Positions 15,996-27,350 of a DNA stretch of 64,000 nucleotides are shown in pieces (the stretch's first letter is position 1; every line of letters begins with the position of its first letter). The position numbers and the translations under genes are program-made. The notes under the pieces are model-generated. The model saw only the letters and a program-made list of their open reading frames with translations, ran no database searches and was not told the origin of the DNA. The stretch lies in assembly GCA_027459785.1 (NCBI GenBank), contig DAIDGU010000070.1, positions 42,438-106,437 on the forward strand, written 5' to 3'. Source of the stretch: Ktedonobacteria bacterium. Lineage in GTDB: Bacteria > Chloroflexota > Ktedonobacteria > Ktedonobacterales > JACDGC01.

Positions 15996-16364
15996 ATGGC
16001 GACACGCGACGAAGTACGGGCGGCGTTGGATGATTACGTGAGCCAGGCACAAAAGAGCCAGCGGGTGCAGCAATCCCTGCAAGGCTGGCACTGTGTCATC
16101 TATATCGAGGCGACGGATCTCGGCGTGGGCTTCACCATGACGGTGCAGGGCGGCAGCGCCACCGTGAGCGACGGCACCCCCGCGCCACCGGACCTGATCG
16201 TGCGCGGCAGCAGCGAAGATCTGGCTAACATCTTCTGGTGCGACGAGAATCCTGCCTCGAACTACATGCAGGGCGCAATCACGATTCAAGGATCGCCCGA
16301 AAACACGATGAAGCTGGATGCCATGTCGCTGATGATCTACCTCGAAGTCGCCAAGGGCCAGTAG
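15996..16364 (+). CDS. SCP2 sterol-binding-like domain protein
   Basis: This single-domain protein of 122 residues belongs to the SCP2-like family (hydrophobic ligand-binding alpha/beta fold). Typical elements are seen: a beta strand with VGFTMTVQGGSATV, then PDLIVRGSSEDLANIFWCDENPASNYMQGAITIQGSPE, then MKLDAMSLM. Bacterial stand-alone members have no firmly known substrate; binding of lipids or fatty acyl groups is inferred. The ATG at 15996 has AAGGAGG nine bases upstream and a good promoter further up. It is convergent with the cheB-like gene. Confidence 0.82.
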   Translation: MATRDEVRAALDDYVSQAQKSQRVQQSLQGWHCVIYIEATDLGVGFTMTVQGGSATVSDGTPAPPDLIVRGSSEDLANIFWCDENPASNYMQGAITIQGSPENTMKLDAMSLMIYLEVAKGQ

Positions 16365-16433
16365 GTCGCGCCAGGGGCCGGGCGGCTAGATCAATCATGC
16401 CGTTTCCGCATAGGTAGGCTAACGGTAGATAGG

Positions 16434-17486
16434 CTATTCGGTATCCAGGATCACGGCGTTCGCATCCAACGGCGATGGCGGCGTCTGCCCGTTCTTGCCA
16501 AAGTCTGGCACCAGCAACTCGCGGATGCGGCTGGCACGATGCTGGAGCGTATGCGCTCGCATGGCGAACTCGTGGGCGGCTGGCTCCTGGTGTCGTTGCT
16601 GCGCGGAGGCGGCCAGGCGGGCATACAATTCCTTGCTCTCCTCCAGCGTATTGAGCGCCATCCACAACGAATCTTCCACCGTTTCCGCCTGGCCTTCGAC
16701 GATGGTTTCCGCCGTGTAAGCGTGGCCGACGCGACAGCGAAAGCGCAACAGATCGCCATCCTGAATCTCCCAGAGGGGGCCTTTGCATTCAGGGCAAGAC
16801 ATGGATGTTAATTCGCCCACATGCTGATCGCTGGAAAGTACTGACGGATCGAGGCCGGCGATCTTCGCTTCGAACTCTAACTCATCCGACACGGGGAACG
16901 CTCCTTCTGGGATGGTCACAGGGGTGTGCGCCAATTCGACCACTTTTGCGGCCAGGTCCGGCACCGGCAAGCACCCATCGATCTCAGCATACGTGCAGGC
17001 ACTCAGCGGCATGCTGGGAAAAATCGCGGTAGCGGGATCTTGCACCAGGGTGACGCCTCCGCGCCGCTTGATGGCGATCAGGCCGGAAGTGCCGTCGTTG
17101 AGCGTGCCACTGAGGACGATGCCCACCACCCGTGGGCCAAAGGCCAGCGCCGCCGTGCGAAACAGCGGATCGAGCGCCGGGCGACAATGGTTCTCGCGCG
17201 GGCCGTGCGTCACGCGCACCTGTGCCGCTGTCAGCAATAAGTGGTGATCGGGAGGAGCGACATAGATCTGGCCGAGCATGATCGGCATCCCATCTTCCGC
17301 CGTCACAGCGGGCAATGTCCCCGCCCGCGCCAGAATCTTCGCCAGCAAGCTCGGCACACTGGCGGGGATGTGCAGGACGATGAAGATCGCCGCCGGCACG
17401 TCCGTTGGCAAACCCGCAACGAGTCCGATTAAAGCTTCGACGCCACCGGCGGAAGCCCCTACCACGACGATATCATGCGTTGCCAT
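16434..17486 (-). CDS. CheB-type methylesterase without receiver domain
   Basis: This 350-residue protein has the CheB methylesterase fold at its N-terminus: VVVGASAGGVEAL carries the catalytic Ser, VLHIP the His and VLSGTLNDGTSG the Asp. No response-regulator receiver domain precedes it. The C-terminal part has a CPECKGPLW...RFRCRVGHAYTAE module, a probable zinc site, then a helical tail rich in Glu and Gln. No chemotaxis receptor, CheR or CheA gene is nearby, so it is an orphan that may act in signalling other than chemotaxis. I start at the ATG at 17486, which has AGAGGAGG six bases upstream, not at the earlier in-frame start. It follows a GT4 gene on the same strand after 98 bp. Confidence 0.85.
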   Translation of the reverse strand: MATHDIVVVGASAGGVEALIGLVAGLPTDVPAAIFIVLHIPASVPSLLAKILARAGTLPAVTAEDGMPIMLGQIYVAPPDHHLLLTAAQVRVTHGPRENHCRPALDPLFRTAALAFGPRVVGIVLSGTLNDGTSGLIAIKRRGGVTLVQDPATAIFPSMPLSACTYAEIDGCLPVPDLAAKVVELAHTPVTIPEGAFPVSDELEFEAKIAGLDPSVLSSDQHVGELTSMSCPECKGPLWEIQDGDLLRFRCRVGHAYTAETIVEGQAETVEDSLWMALNTLEESKELYARLAASAQQRHQEPAAHEFAMRAHTLQHRASRIRELLVPDFGKNGQTPPSPLDANAVILDTE

Positions 17487-17584
17487 CGCCCGCCTCCTCT
17501 GCGTCGCATGCGCGGCCATCTAGGTTGCTTACCCCGCAAGGGTCGATCCAATATGGCATGTCCGCTGTTTATAAGATCGTGGTG

Positions 17585-18757
17585 TCACGCCGCATCATCG
17601 TCGAAGTCTTCGGGGTCCAATTCGGGATCCAGGGGGACGGTGGGCGCGCGAATGATGGCGGCATAGCGTGCCAGCAGGTTATCCAGCACTTCGGACCACG
17701 AGCGTGTCGCGGCCCAGGCGCGGGCGGCGCGGCTCATGGCCACGCGCCGGGCGGGGTCGTTCAGCAGCGCGGCCAGGGCGGCGGCGAAATCGCGCGCGTC
17801 GTCTGGCGCGGCCAGCAGGCCCGTCACGCCGGGCTGCACCAGATCGCCCACGCCCTCGGCGCGGCAGCCGATCACCGGCAATCCGCTCGCCATCGCCTCC
17901 TGCACCACCTGGCCGAACGTCTCCGTCGTGCTGGGGAAGGCGAAAAGATCGGCGGAAGCATAGGCCCGCGCCAGGTCGGCCCCCTTCAGGTAGCCGGTGA
18001 AGGTCACGGGCAGCCCACGGAGCGCCGCTTCGGTCGTGCCGCGCGCCGGGCCGTCGCCCACCAGCACCAGCCGCGCGCCGGGCCGCGCCACCGCGCGATA
18101 GGCCGCCGTGAGGATGGGCAGATTCTTCTCGAAGGAGATGCGCCCAGCATACAAAATCACCGTCGTCGCGTCGTCCGCGCCAACTGAGGCACGCCAGGCG
18201 GGGTCGCGCCGGGCGGGAGTGAACAGCGTGCTATCCACCCCGCGCGGCCACAGGTGAACGCGCTCGAAGCCACGTGCTTCCAGGATGCGCGCTGTCGAGG
18301 GCGAGGGCGCGAGGGTGGCCGCGCACTGGTTGTGCAGGAAGCGCCGGTAGCGCCAGATCGGTCCCCGCAACGCGCCCAGCCGAAAATGGTTCATGTAATC
18401 GGCGATGTTGGTGTGATAGGCGGCGACGACAGGGACGGCGATGCGGTGCGCCCAATAGAGGCCCACCATGCCCAGCAGCATCGGATCGGCCAGATGCACG
18501 ATGTCGGGGTGGAAGCGCGCCAGGCGGCGGCCCATCTCGCGCTGTGGCAGCAGCATGCGCAATTCGGGGTAAAAGGGGATGGGCGGCCCCGCCACGCCCA
18601 CCACCCGCGCCCCGGCATAGCGACGCGGCGCGTCTTCCGGGCCGAAGACGATGGCATGGTGGCCACGCGCTTGCAGATGTTCCAGCAACATCGCAATCGT
18701 GCGCGTCACACCATCCAGTTTCGGCAAGAAGTTTTCCGTAATGATGGCTACCCGCAT
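17585..18757 (-). CDS. GT4 glycosyltransferase (MgtA/PimB-like)
   Basis: This 390-residue GT-B enzyme resembles GDP-mannose- or UDP-sugar-dependent glycolipid glycosyltransferases. The N-terminal acceptor domain has ITENFLPKLDGVTRT and AAYHTNIADYMNHF. The donor domain has LYAGRISFEKNLPIL, LVLVGDGPARG, VTFTGYLKG and the E-x7-E signature in PSTTETFGQVVQEAMASG. The C-terminal tail is acidic (LDPEDFDDD). The acceptor is probably a lipid such as diacylglycerol or phosphatidylinositol, by family resemblance only. The ATG at 18757 has a weak AAGGG upstream. It diverges from the Ser/Thr kinase gene. Confidence 0.88.
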   Translation of the reverse strand: MRVAIITENFLPKLDGVTRTIAMLLEHLQARGHHAIVFGPEDAPRRYAGARVVGVAGPPIPFYPELRMLLPQREMGRRLARFHPDIVHLADPMLLGMVGLYWAHRIAVPVVAAYHTNIADYMNHFRLGALRGPIWRYRRFLHNQCAATLAPSPSTARILEARGFERVHLWPRGVDSTLFTPARRDPAWRASVGADDATTVILYAGRISFEKNLPILTAAYRAVARPGARLVLVGDGPARGTTEAALRGLPVTFTGYLKGADLARAYASADLFAFPSTTETFGQVVQEAMASGLPVIGCRAEGVGDLVQPGVTGLLAAPDDARDFAAALAALLNDPARRVAMSRAARAWAATRSWSEVLDNLLARYAAIIRAPTVPLDPELDPEDFDDDAA

Positions 18758-18926
18758 CGTGATTCGATCCCTTTTTTACCTACGTGGCCGGCCCCACCCC
18801 CAGATTGTATCATCTCAAGAGTGCAAACGTGTTAAACACCGGCAAAGCATCACCCTCGCGCTTGCATGCATGATGGTGTACAATGCAGAAGGAATGTTGG
18901 CGAACACGCGCAGGAACGGAGAGAGC

Positions 18927-19910
18927 ATGCCGGAAGAAGCGCCCACTGCGGCCCAAACCAATGCGCCCGCCACCATCGCGGGGCGCTACGTGGTGGACCA
19001 GCGCATCGGCCAGGGTGGCACGGCCTTGGTCTATCGCTGCCGCGATGAGCATACCGGCCAGACGGTGGCGCTGAAACTGCTGCGCAGCGGCAATCCGCTT
19101 GTGCCGGCTTCCCACGCGCGCTTCGCCCGCGAGGCGCGGCTCGCAGCCAGCCTGACGCACCCTAATGTCATTCGCGTGCTGGATTATGGGACGACCGCGC
19201 CACCCGCCACGGAAGAATGGATGGCGTGGGTCTTCGACACCGGCCAGGCGGTAGACTTTTTGGCGATGGAGTATGTCAGCGGGCCAACACTGAAACAACT
19301 CGTGCGCCGCGTCGGCCCTTGCCCCGCGTCGTGGGCGCTGGCCATCGGCGGCCAGCTCGTCGCCGCGCTCGCCGCCGCACACAGCCTCGGCATCATCCAC
19401 CGCGACATCAAGCCGCAGAACATGCTGCTGCTGGACCTCACCACGCATGTCGTCCCCAAGCTGGGCGATTTCGGCATCGCGCGCGACCTGAACAGCACCA
19501 CGCTCAGCACGCTCACCCAGACGGGCCAGGTACTCGGCACGCCGGACTATCTCGCGCCGGAACAGGTGATGGGCGAGGCCGGCGGCGAGCAATCGGATCT
19601 CTATGCGTTGGGCATCGTGCTGTATGAGATCCTCACCGGCCATTTACCCTTCGAGGCGGAAACGCCCCTGGCGGCGGCCTCGCGCCGCATGTTCGTCGAT
19701 CCGCAGCCGCTGCGCGTCTTCGTCCCCCAGATCGCCCCGTCGCTGGAAGAGGTGATCCTCCTGGCGCTCCAGCGCGAACCGGCGCAACGCCTGCGCTCGC
19801 TGGCGGACCTGAGCGCCGCGCTGACCTGGGCCGCCGATCAGGCCAACCTCACCCCCAACGACGCCTGGCCTTTCAGTGCCGATGCCCTGCCCCTCACGCG
19901 CGGGAGTTAA
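18927..19910 (+). CDS. Cytoplasmic Ser/Thr protein kinase (Hanks type)
   Basis: The 327-residue protein is essentially one PKN-type kinase domain. The glycine loop IGQGGTALVYR lies at 27-37, the catalytic Lys is K50 in VALKLL, and the loop HRDIKPQNMLLLD, DFG in LGDFGIARDL and APE in YLAPEQVMG are all intact, so it should be active. No transmembrane segment, PASTA or other sensor domain follows, which is unusual for bacterial members. I start at the ATG at 18927 with GGAGAGAGC upstream; earlier in-frame ATGs exist but lack a ribosome site. Its targets are unknown. It diverges from the GT4 gene and precedes a glycan operon. Confidence 0.9.
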   Translation: MPEEAPTAAQTNAPATIAGRYVVDQRIGQGGTALVYRCRDEHTGQTVALKLLRSGNPLVPASHARFAREARLAASLTHPNVIRVLDYGTTAPPATEEWMAWVFDTGQAVDFLAMEYVSGPTLKQLVRRVGPCPASWALAIGGQLVAALAAAHSLGIIHRDIKPQNMLLLDLTTHVVPKLGDFGIARDLNSTTLSTLTQTGQVLGTPDYLAPEQVMGEAGGEQSDLYALGIVLYEILTGHLPFEAETPLAAASRRMFVDPQPLRVFVPQIAPSLEEVILLALQREPAQRLRSLADLSAALTWAADQANLTPNDAWPFSADALPLTRGS

Positions 19911-19941
19911 TACCGCTTGCGGGGAAAGAGTGCGGCCAGCG

Positions 19942-20012
19942 GGGCCGGACAGACAGGAATGTCTGTCCTCCGGTGGTAGGGAGCATGTCTGTCCTCCGGT
20001 ACCCATTGGACT
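19942..20012. repeat. Dispersed palindromic repeat (GGACAGACA family)
   Basis: GGACAGACA, GGAA and TGTCTGTCC form a perfect hairpin at 19947-19968, followed by two further TGTCTGTCCTCCGGT copies. The same motif family is found at 30627-30790 and 37742-37905. The remainder of the 373-bp gap, up to the gene at 20284, is AT-richer. It holds no gene I can support and probably contains the promoter of the glycan operon. Confidence 0.65.
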
Positions 20013-20283
20013 GTCTGCCGTTATCCATACGGATACTCGCATAGCGAATAACTGCTATGGCAACTAGCTTGTTAAGGTAGCAGATATCCCCAGTCCCAAA
20101 AGGTTCTTGTTGCATATCATTTGTTTTGCAACATGGCGTTATATGAAGACTTTGGCCTTGATTATGTGAATAAACCTTCCGACGAGACGAGAGCCTTCAC
20201 GAATGAATGTTCCCACATGCCGGCTACCGAACGGGCCTGTGGCGCAGTTGTCCGTCGCTTTCGCGTGTCTGCAAGGAGGAAGA

Positions 20284-21501
20284 ATGTCCACACCCTATGA
20301 TCTCATCTGCCTGTCGCATCTGCGCTGGAACTTCGTGTACCAGCGGCCCCAGCACCTTATGCACCGTTTCGCCAAGGAGCGACGGGTCTTTTACATCGAA
20401 GAACCGTACTATGATAGTGCCAGACCCCGTCTGGAGGTCACGCCCCAGGGCGACGGCGTCACCGTCGTGGTGCCGCACCTGCCGGAAAACACGTCGCGCT
20501 TCCTGGCCGAAGTCTATCATATGATGTTGCTGGATGACCTGATCCTGGATGAGCGTATCAACCGCTATGTCTTATGGTACTACACACCGATGGCGCGGGC
20601 CATCAGCCGGCATCTCACGCCCCTGGCTACCGTGTATGATTGCATGGACGAACTGGCGGCATTTCAGGGCGCACCGACGGAGATGCAGCGCAACGAACAT
20701 GAGTTGCTGGTAAATGCCGATCTCGTGTTCACCGGCGGCGCGAGCCTGTACCATGCCAAACGGCACCTGCACCCGCGCGTCTTCGCCATGCCCAGCAGCG
20801 TGGACGCCGCGCACTTCGCCACCGCGCGTCAGCCGCAACCCGACCGCCCCGAACAAGCGGCCATCGGTCATACGCGCATCGGCTTTTACGGCGTACTCGA
20901 CGAACGCTTTGATCGCGCGTTGCTGGCCGCCGTGGCGGAGGCCCGCCCCGACTGGTCCTTCATGCTGATCGGCCCCGTCGCCAAGATCGACCGTGCCGCG
21001 CTGCCCCAACGCGCAAACATCCATTACTTGGGCCAACAGGCCTATACGGATCTGCCGGCCTTCCTGGCGGGGTGGGATGTGGCGATCATGCCCTTCGCGC
21101 AGAACGACGCCACGCGCTTCATCAGTCCCACGAAGACGCTAGAATACCTGGCTGCCGGCCAGCCGGTCGTCTCCACGAGCATCACGGATGTCGTGCATCC
21201 GTATGGCGACGAAGGTTTGGTGCAGATCGCCGATACGCCGGCGGATTTCGTCGCCGCTATCGAGGCTGCCATGCAGGCCGACCACCAGGCGCGGCGGGCG
21301 CGTATCGATGCGTTCTTGCGGCATCATTCGTGGGACCACACCTGGCAGCGGATGAACCGGCTGTTGAACGAAACGGTGACGGCCCTGGACATGCTGCCCG
21401 TGCTCAATCCGGTGGCGCTGGCCACCGACGCGCCGATGTCGCTGCCCCTACCATTGCTGGCGCACGACGACCTGGCGCTGGACACTGACTCAGCCGAATG
21501 A
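20284..21501 (+). CDS. GT4-like glycosyltransferase (first gene of the glycan operon)
   Basis: The 405-residue protein has the two-domain GT-B layout seen in TuaH-like enzymes. LSHLRWNFVYQRPQHLMHRFA near the N-terminus is characteristic of this group. The donor domain has RIGFYGVLDERFD, FMLIGPVAKID, HYLGQQAYTDLPAFLAGWDV and the closing FISPTKTLEYLAAGQPVV. The ATG at 20284 has a perfect AAGGAGG just upstream. It is followed 13 bp later by glf and then by a GH1-RmlD fusion gene, so it probably works on an exported polysaccharide or glycolipid. The sugar it transfers is not known; galactofuranose is attractive because glf is next, but that is inference. Confidence 0.85.
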   Translation: MSTPYDLICLSHLRWNFVYQRPQHLMHRFAKERRVFYIEEPYYDSARPRLEVTPQGDGVTVVVPHLPENTSRFLAEVYHMMLLDDLILDERINRYVLWYYTPMARAISRHLTPLATVYDCMDELAAFQGAPTEMQRNEHELLVNADLVFTGGASLYHAKRHLHPRVFAMPSSVDAAHFATARQPQPDRPEQAAIGHTRIGFYGVLDERFDRALLAAVAEARPDWSFMLIGPVAKIDRAALPQRANIHYLGQQAYTDLPAFLAGWDVAIMPFAQNDATRFISPTKTLEYLAAGQPVVSTSITDVVHPYGDEGLVQIADTPADFVAAIEAAMQADHQARRARIDAFLRHHSWDHTWQRMNRLLNETVTALDMLPVLNPVALATDAPMSLPLPLLAHDDLALDTDSAE

Positions 21502-21514
21502 GGGGGACGTGAGG

Positions 21515-22645
21515 ATGTACGACTATCTGATCGTGGGAGCCGGCTTCGCCGGCAGCGTGTTGGCCGAACGCCTGGCGAGCCAAGCCGGCAAGCGCGTGAT
21601 GGTGGTGGATCGGCGCGAACACATCGGCGGCAACGCCTATGATCGTTACGACGCAGACGGCGTCTTGATTCATCAGTATGGGCCGCACATCTTCCATACC
21701 AACTCTGCCGAGGTCTTCACCTACCTCTCGCGCTTCACCACCTGGCGACCATACGAGCATCGCGTGCTGACCAGCGTGGACGGCCACCTGCTGCCCATGC
21801 CGATCAATCTGGATACGATCAACCGCCTCTATGGGCTGAACCTGGGGCCGGATGAACTGGAAGATTGGTTCGCGGCGCGCGCCGAGCCGCGCGCCGTGCT
21901 ACGCACCTCGGAAGACGTGGTGGTGAGCCGGGTGGGGCGTGAGATCTATGAGAAGTTCTTTCGCGGCTACACGCGCAAACAGTGGGGACTGGACCCCTCG
22001 GAGCTGGATGCCACGGTGACGGCGCGCGTCCCCACGCGCACCAACCGCGACGACCGCTACTTCACCGACACGTACCAGGCGATGCCGGCGCAGGGCTACA
22101 CGCCGCTGTTCCAGCGCATGCTGGCGCATCCGAACATCGAGGTCATGCTGAACACCGATTACCGCGCCGTGCGGCACAAGATCCCGCATCGCGCCGTGGT
22201 CTTTACCGGCCCAATCGATGAGTACTTCGACTATCGATTCGGCAAGCTGCCCTATCGCTCACTGGAGTTCCGCTTCACCACGCGGGCGCGGCGCGTCTAC
22301 CAACCTGCCGCCGTGGTGAATTATCCCAACGCGCATCCCTATACGCGCGTGACGGAGTTCAAGTACCTCACGGGCCAGGAGCATCCGCACACGACGCTGG
22401 TCTATGAGTATCCACGCGCCGAAGGTGATCCGTATTATCCGGTGCCGCGCCCCGAAAACGCCGCGCTGTATAAGCGTTACAAGGCGCTGGCGGATGCCGT
22501 GCCGGGCGTCTACTTCGTCGGGAGGCTAGCGACGTATCAGTATTACAACATGGATCAGGTGATCGCGCAGGCGCTCGTCACCTTCCGCCGGATCATGGCG
22601 ACGGAGCAGGCTGATGTCGCCGAATTGGCGGCAGAGGCGAGTTGA
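21515..22645 (+). CDS. glf: UDP-galactopyranose mutase
   Basis: Glf is a flavoenzyme that interconverts UDP-galactopyranose and UDP-galactofuranose, the donor for galactofuranose-containing glycans. The 376-residue protein is full length. It begins with the FAD-binding MYDYLIVGAGFAGSVLAE and has VVDRREHIGGNAYD, YGPHIFHTN, the KQWGLDP motif, and the C-terminal GRLATYQYYNMDQVIAQAL flavin motif. I prefer the ATG at 21515, eight bases after GGGGG, over the GTG two codons upstream. It sits in the middle of a three-gene operon and is strong evidence that this organism makes galactofuranose. Confidence 0.95.
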   Translation: MYDYLIVGAGFAGSVLAERLASQAGKRVMVVDRREHIGGNAYDRYDADGVLIHQYGPHIFHTNSAEVFTYLSRFTTWRPYEHRVLTSVDGHLLPMPINLDTINRLYGLNLGPDELEDWFAARAEPRAVLRTSEDVVVSRVGREIYEKFFRGYTRKQWGLDPSELDATVTARVPTRTNRDDRYFTDTYQAMPAQGYTPLFQRMLAHPNIEVMLNTDYRAVRHKIPHRAVVFTGPIDEYFDYRFGKLPYRSLEFRFTTRARRVYQPAAVVNYPNAHPYTRVTEFKYLTGQEHPHTTLVYEYPRAEGDPYYPVPRPENAALYKRYKALADAVPGVYFVGRLATYQYYNMDQVIAQALVTFRRIMATEQADVAELAAEAS

Positions 22646-22670
22646 GGTTGGTATGCGGGGAGGCACGTTG

Positions 22671-24839
22671 ATGTTGGAATTGTGGGGTGGGGTGGAATGC
22701 ACCGTGAATCGCGTCGGCGACCATTATTTCAACCAAATGGCGCGCAACGGGCATCGCCACCGCATCGAAGATCTGGATCGTTTCGCCGCGCTGGGGCTGC
22801 GCACGCTGCGCTATCCCTTGCTGTGGGAACTCATCGCGCCACACGGCCTGGCCGCGGCGGATTGGTCGTGGGCGGACGCGCGCATGCACCGCTTGCGCGC
22901 TTTAGGCATCCGGCCCATCGTCGGCCTGGTGCATCATGGGAGTGGGCCGCGCGCCACCGACCTGCTGGACCCCGCTTTCGCCGAGGGGCTGGCGGAATTT
23001 GCCGCCGCTGTCGCCCAACGTTATCCCTGGGTGGACGCCTATACGCCCGTCAACGAGCCGCTGACCACGGCGCGCTTCAGCGGCCTCTATGGCCACTGGT
23101 ATCCGCACACGCGCGACATGCGCCTGATGGCCGAGATGTTGCTCAACGAGTGCCGGGGGGTGGCGCTGGCGATGGCTGCCGTTCGCCGTGTCAATCCCGC
23201 CGCCCAGTTGATCCAAACGGAAGATCTGGGCAAGACCTATAGCACGCCCACGCTCGCCTATCAAGCCGAGTTCGAGAACGAGCGCCGCTGGCTGTCGCTG
23301 GATCTGCTGACCGGGCAACTCGACGCAGATCGCCCGCAGTGGCACTATCTGTGCGAACACGGCATCTCCGCCGAGGATCTCGCCTGGTTTGCGGCCCACC
23401 CCTGCCCGCCGGATGTCATCGGCATCAATCATTACCTGACCAGCGAACGCTGGCTGGACGAGCGCATGGAGCGTTACCCAGCAGCGACGCATGGCGGCAA
23501 CGGACGGCACGAGTATGCCGATGTGGAGGCGGTGCGCGTCGTCGCCGACGGTCTGGGGGGCCATCGCCAGTTGCTGCGCGAGGCGTGGGAACGCTATCAC
23601 CTGCCGTTGGCCGTGACGGAAGCGCACCTGGGCTGCACGCGCGAGGAGCAACTACGCTGGCTCTATGCGACATGGCAGGCGGCGGAGGCGTTGCGAGCGG
23701 AAGATATTCCCGTGCGCGCCGTAACGGTCTGGGCGCTGCTGGGATCGTTCGACTGGAACTCTCTGGTGACGCGCACCACGGGCTTCTATGAACCGGGCGC
23801 GTTCGACGTGCGCGCCCCTCAGCCGCGCCCGACGGCGCTGGCCGGCCTGACGCACGATCTGGCGACGGGCCAGACGCCGACGCATCCCGCGCTGGCCAGC
23901 ACCGGCTGGTGGGAGCGCCCGGAACGCCTGTTCTATCCACCGGTCGTCGTGGGCCTGCCCCGGCACGATCCCGCGCCGACCCCGCCGGCGCGACCGATCC
24001 TCATCACCGGCGCGACGGGGACGCTGGGGCGCACGCTCGCGCGGCAGTGTGCGGTGCGCGGTCTGGCGCACCAGTCGCTCACTCGGCACGAATTGGAAAT
24101 CACTGATGATGCCGCCATCGCGGCAGCTATCGCCCGCTGGCAGCCGTGGGCCATCATCAACACCGCCGGCTTTGTGCGCGTGGATGACGCGGAGGAGGAT
24201 GCCCAGGCGTGCTTTCAGGCGAACGGCTGGGGGCCAGCGCTGCTGGCGCGGGCCTGCGCTCAGGCAGACATCCGCCTGGTGACGCTGTCATCGGATCTCG
24301 TCTTCGACGGCACCAAGGGCGGCGCATATGTCGAAAGCGACGTGCCGCACCCCCTCAATGCCTATGGGCGCGCGAAAGCCTTCGCTGAACAGGCTATCAA
24401 TAACATCTTGCCAGAGGCGTTGATCATCCGCACCGCCGCTTTCTTCGGCCCGGACGATCCCTATAACTTCGTGACGCAAGCCGTGACGACGCTGGCGCAA
24501 GGGGGACCTTTCACCGCCGCCGATGACTGCATCGTCTCGCCGACCTACGTCCCCGACCTGGCCGCAGCGTTGCTGGATCTGCTGATCGACGGCGAGCAGG
24601 GGATCTGGCACCTGACCAACGCGGGGGCGCTAAGTTGGGCGGACCTCGCCCGCCACGCGGCGCTGCTCTGTGGCTGCGACGCGCGGCTGATTCAGCCGCG
24701 CCCGGCCCATGCGCTGGGCTGGCGCGCAGCGCGTCCCAGGCAAAGCGCGCTGCGCAGCGCACGCGGCACGCTGATGCCCACCCTGGAAGACGCGCTGACG
24801 CGCTACGCCGCGCAGTCGTCGCTCGCCTACTCGCGCTGA
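22671..24839 (+). CDS. Fusion of GH1-like glycosidase and RmlD-type sugar-nucleotide reductase
   Basis: This 722-residue protein joins two enzyme folds. Residues 1-425 form a GH1-like TIM barrel with TPVNEPL (acid/base Glu near 129) and VTEAHLG (nucleophile Glu near 319). Residues 440-722 form an extended SDR of the dTDP-4-dehydrorhamnose reductase type: ITGATGTLGRTLA binds the cofactor, RVDDAEEDAQACFQANG is typical of RmlD, and Y-G-R-A-K (about 565-569) carries the catalytic Tyr and Lys. RmlA, B and C partners are absent here. Such fusions recur in genomes, but the reaction is not established to my knowledge. The ATG at 22671 has GGGGAGG seven bases upstream; two earlier in-frame starts overlap the end of glf. 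It is the last gene of the operon. Confidence 0.85.
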   Translation: MLELWGGVECTVNRVGDHYFNQMARNGHRHRIEDLDRFAALGLRTLRYPLLWELIAPHGLAAADWSWADARMHRLRALGIRPIVGLVHHGSGPRATDLLDPAFAEGLAEFAAAVAQRYPWVDAYTPVNEPLTTARFSGLYGHWYPHTRDMRLMAEMLLNECRGVALAMAAVRRVNPAAQLIQTEDLGKTYSTPTLAYQAEFENERRWLSLDLLTGQLDADRPQWHYLCEHGISAEDLAWFAAHPCPPDVIGINHYLTSERWLDERMERYPAATHGGNGRHEYADVEAVRVVADGLGGHRQLLREAWERYHLPLAVTEAHLGCTREEQLRWLYATWQAAEALRAEDIPVRAVTVWALLGSFDWNSLVTRTTGFYEPGAFDVRAPQPRPTALAGLTHDLATGQTPTHPALASTGWWERPERLFYPPVVVGLPRHDPAPTPPARPILITGATGTLGRTLARQCAVRGLAHQSLTRHELEITDDAAIAAAIARWQPWAIINTAGFVRVDDAEEDAQACFQANGWGPALLARACAQADIRLVTLSSDLVFDGTKGGAYVESDVPHPLNAYGRAKAFAEQAINNILPEALIIRTAAFFGPDDPYNFVTQAVTTLAQGGPFTAADDCIVSPTYVPDLAAALLDLLIDGEQGIWHLTNAGALSWADLARHAALLCGCDARLIQPRPAHALGWRAARPRQSALRSARGTLMPTLEDALTRYAAQSSLAYSR

Positions 24840-24914
24840 ACTGCTCCGTTGCCAGGACGCAACACCTGGCAGCGGGGTGTACCCGTTTCTGGTAAACCCT
24901 CTAAACAGCAGCAC

Positions 24915-24942
24915 GCCGGCGATCCCACTCAAGATCGCCGGC
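24915..24942. terminator. Hairpin between convergent genes, probable bidirectional terminator
   Basis: GCCGGCGATC and GATCGCCGGC form a perfect 10-bp stem with an 8-nt loop between the ends of the GH1-RmlD gene and ftsH. There is no clean T-run, so efficiency is uncertain. Confidence 0.55.
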
Positions 24943-24960
24943 ATGTTGCTAAGCTGCGGT

Positions 24961-27039
<2,079 letters not shown>

Positions 27040-27116
27040 GGAGGTCTAGCTCGCTTTCTCGCCAGGTGAGCGTGCCATCTTCAGCCCACCGTCTCAGTTA
27101 CTTTTCTCTGTTCTTG

Positions 27117-27146
27117 ATTATAGGGGTGACGACCACTTTGTGTCAC
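27117..27146 (-). promoter_or_regulatory. Predicted promoter of ftsH
   Basis: On the minus strand a perfect -10 TATAAT (27117-27122) is preceded by GTGACA (27141-27146) at 18 bp. The 311-bp region from 27040 to 27350 separates ftsH from a divergent membrane-protein gene; apart from this box I see nothing in it. Confidence 0.65.
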
Positions 27147-27350
27147 CGGTCATGTGGGTAGGGGGATTCGCCGTTGGTACGCGATGGCCGTGCCACTTCC
27201 ACGCCGGGAAGGATCAGCAGGGCGGCGCGTTTCTTGGCTCTACCTCAGTCGTTTCCCTAGAGTGTAGCACGAGTCCCCCGTTCTTGCAACGGGATGGGAA
27301 ACCATGTGCAATAATGCCACATGGCGAAACCTATCCCGTGAGGTGTGCTG

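Noticed and set aside
18862..18884. TTGCAT and TACAAT as a promoter for the Ser/Thr kinase gene
   Set aside because: The spacer is only 11 bp, too short for a sigma-70 promoter.
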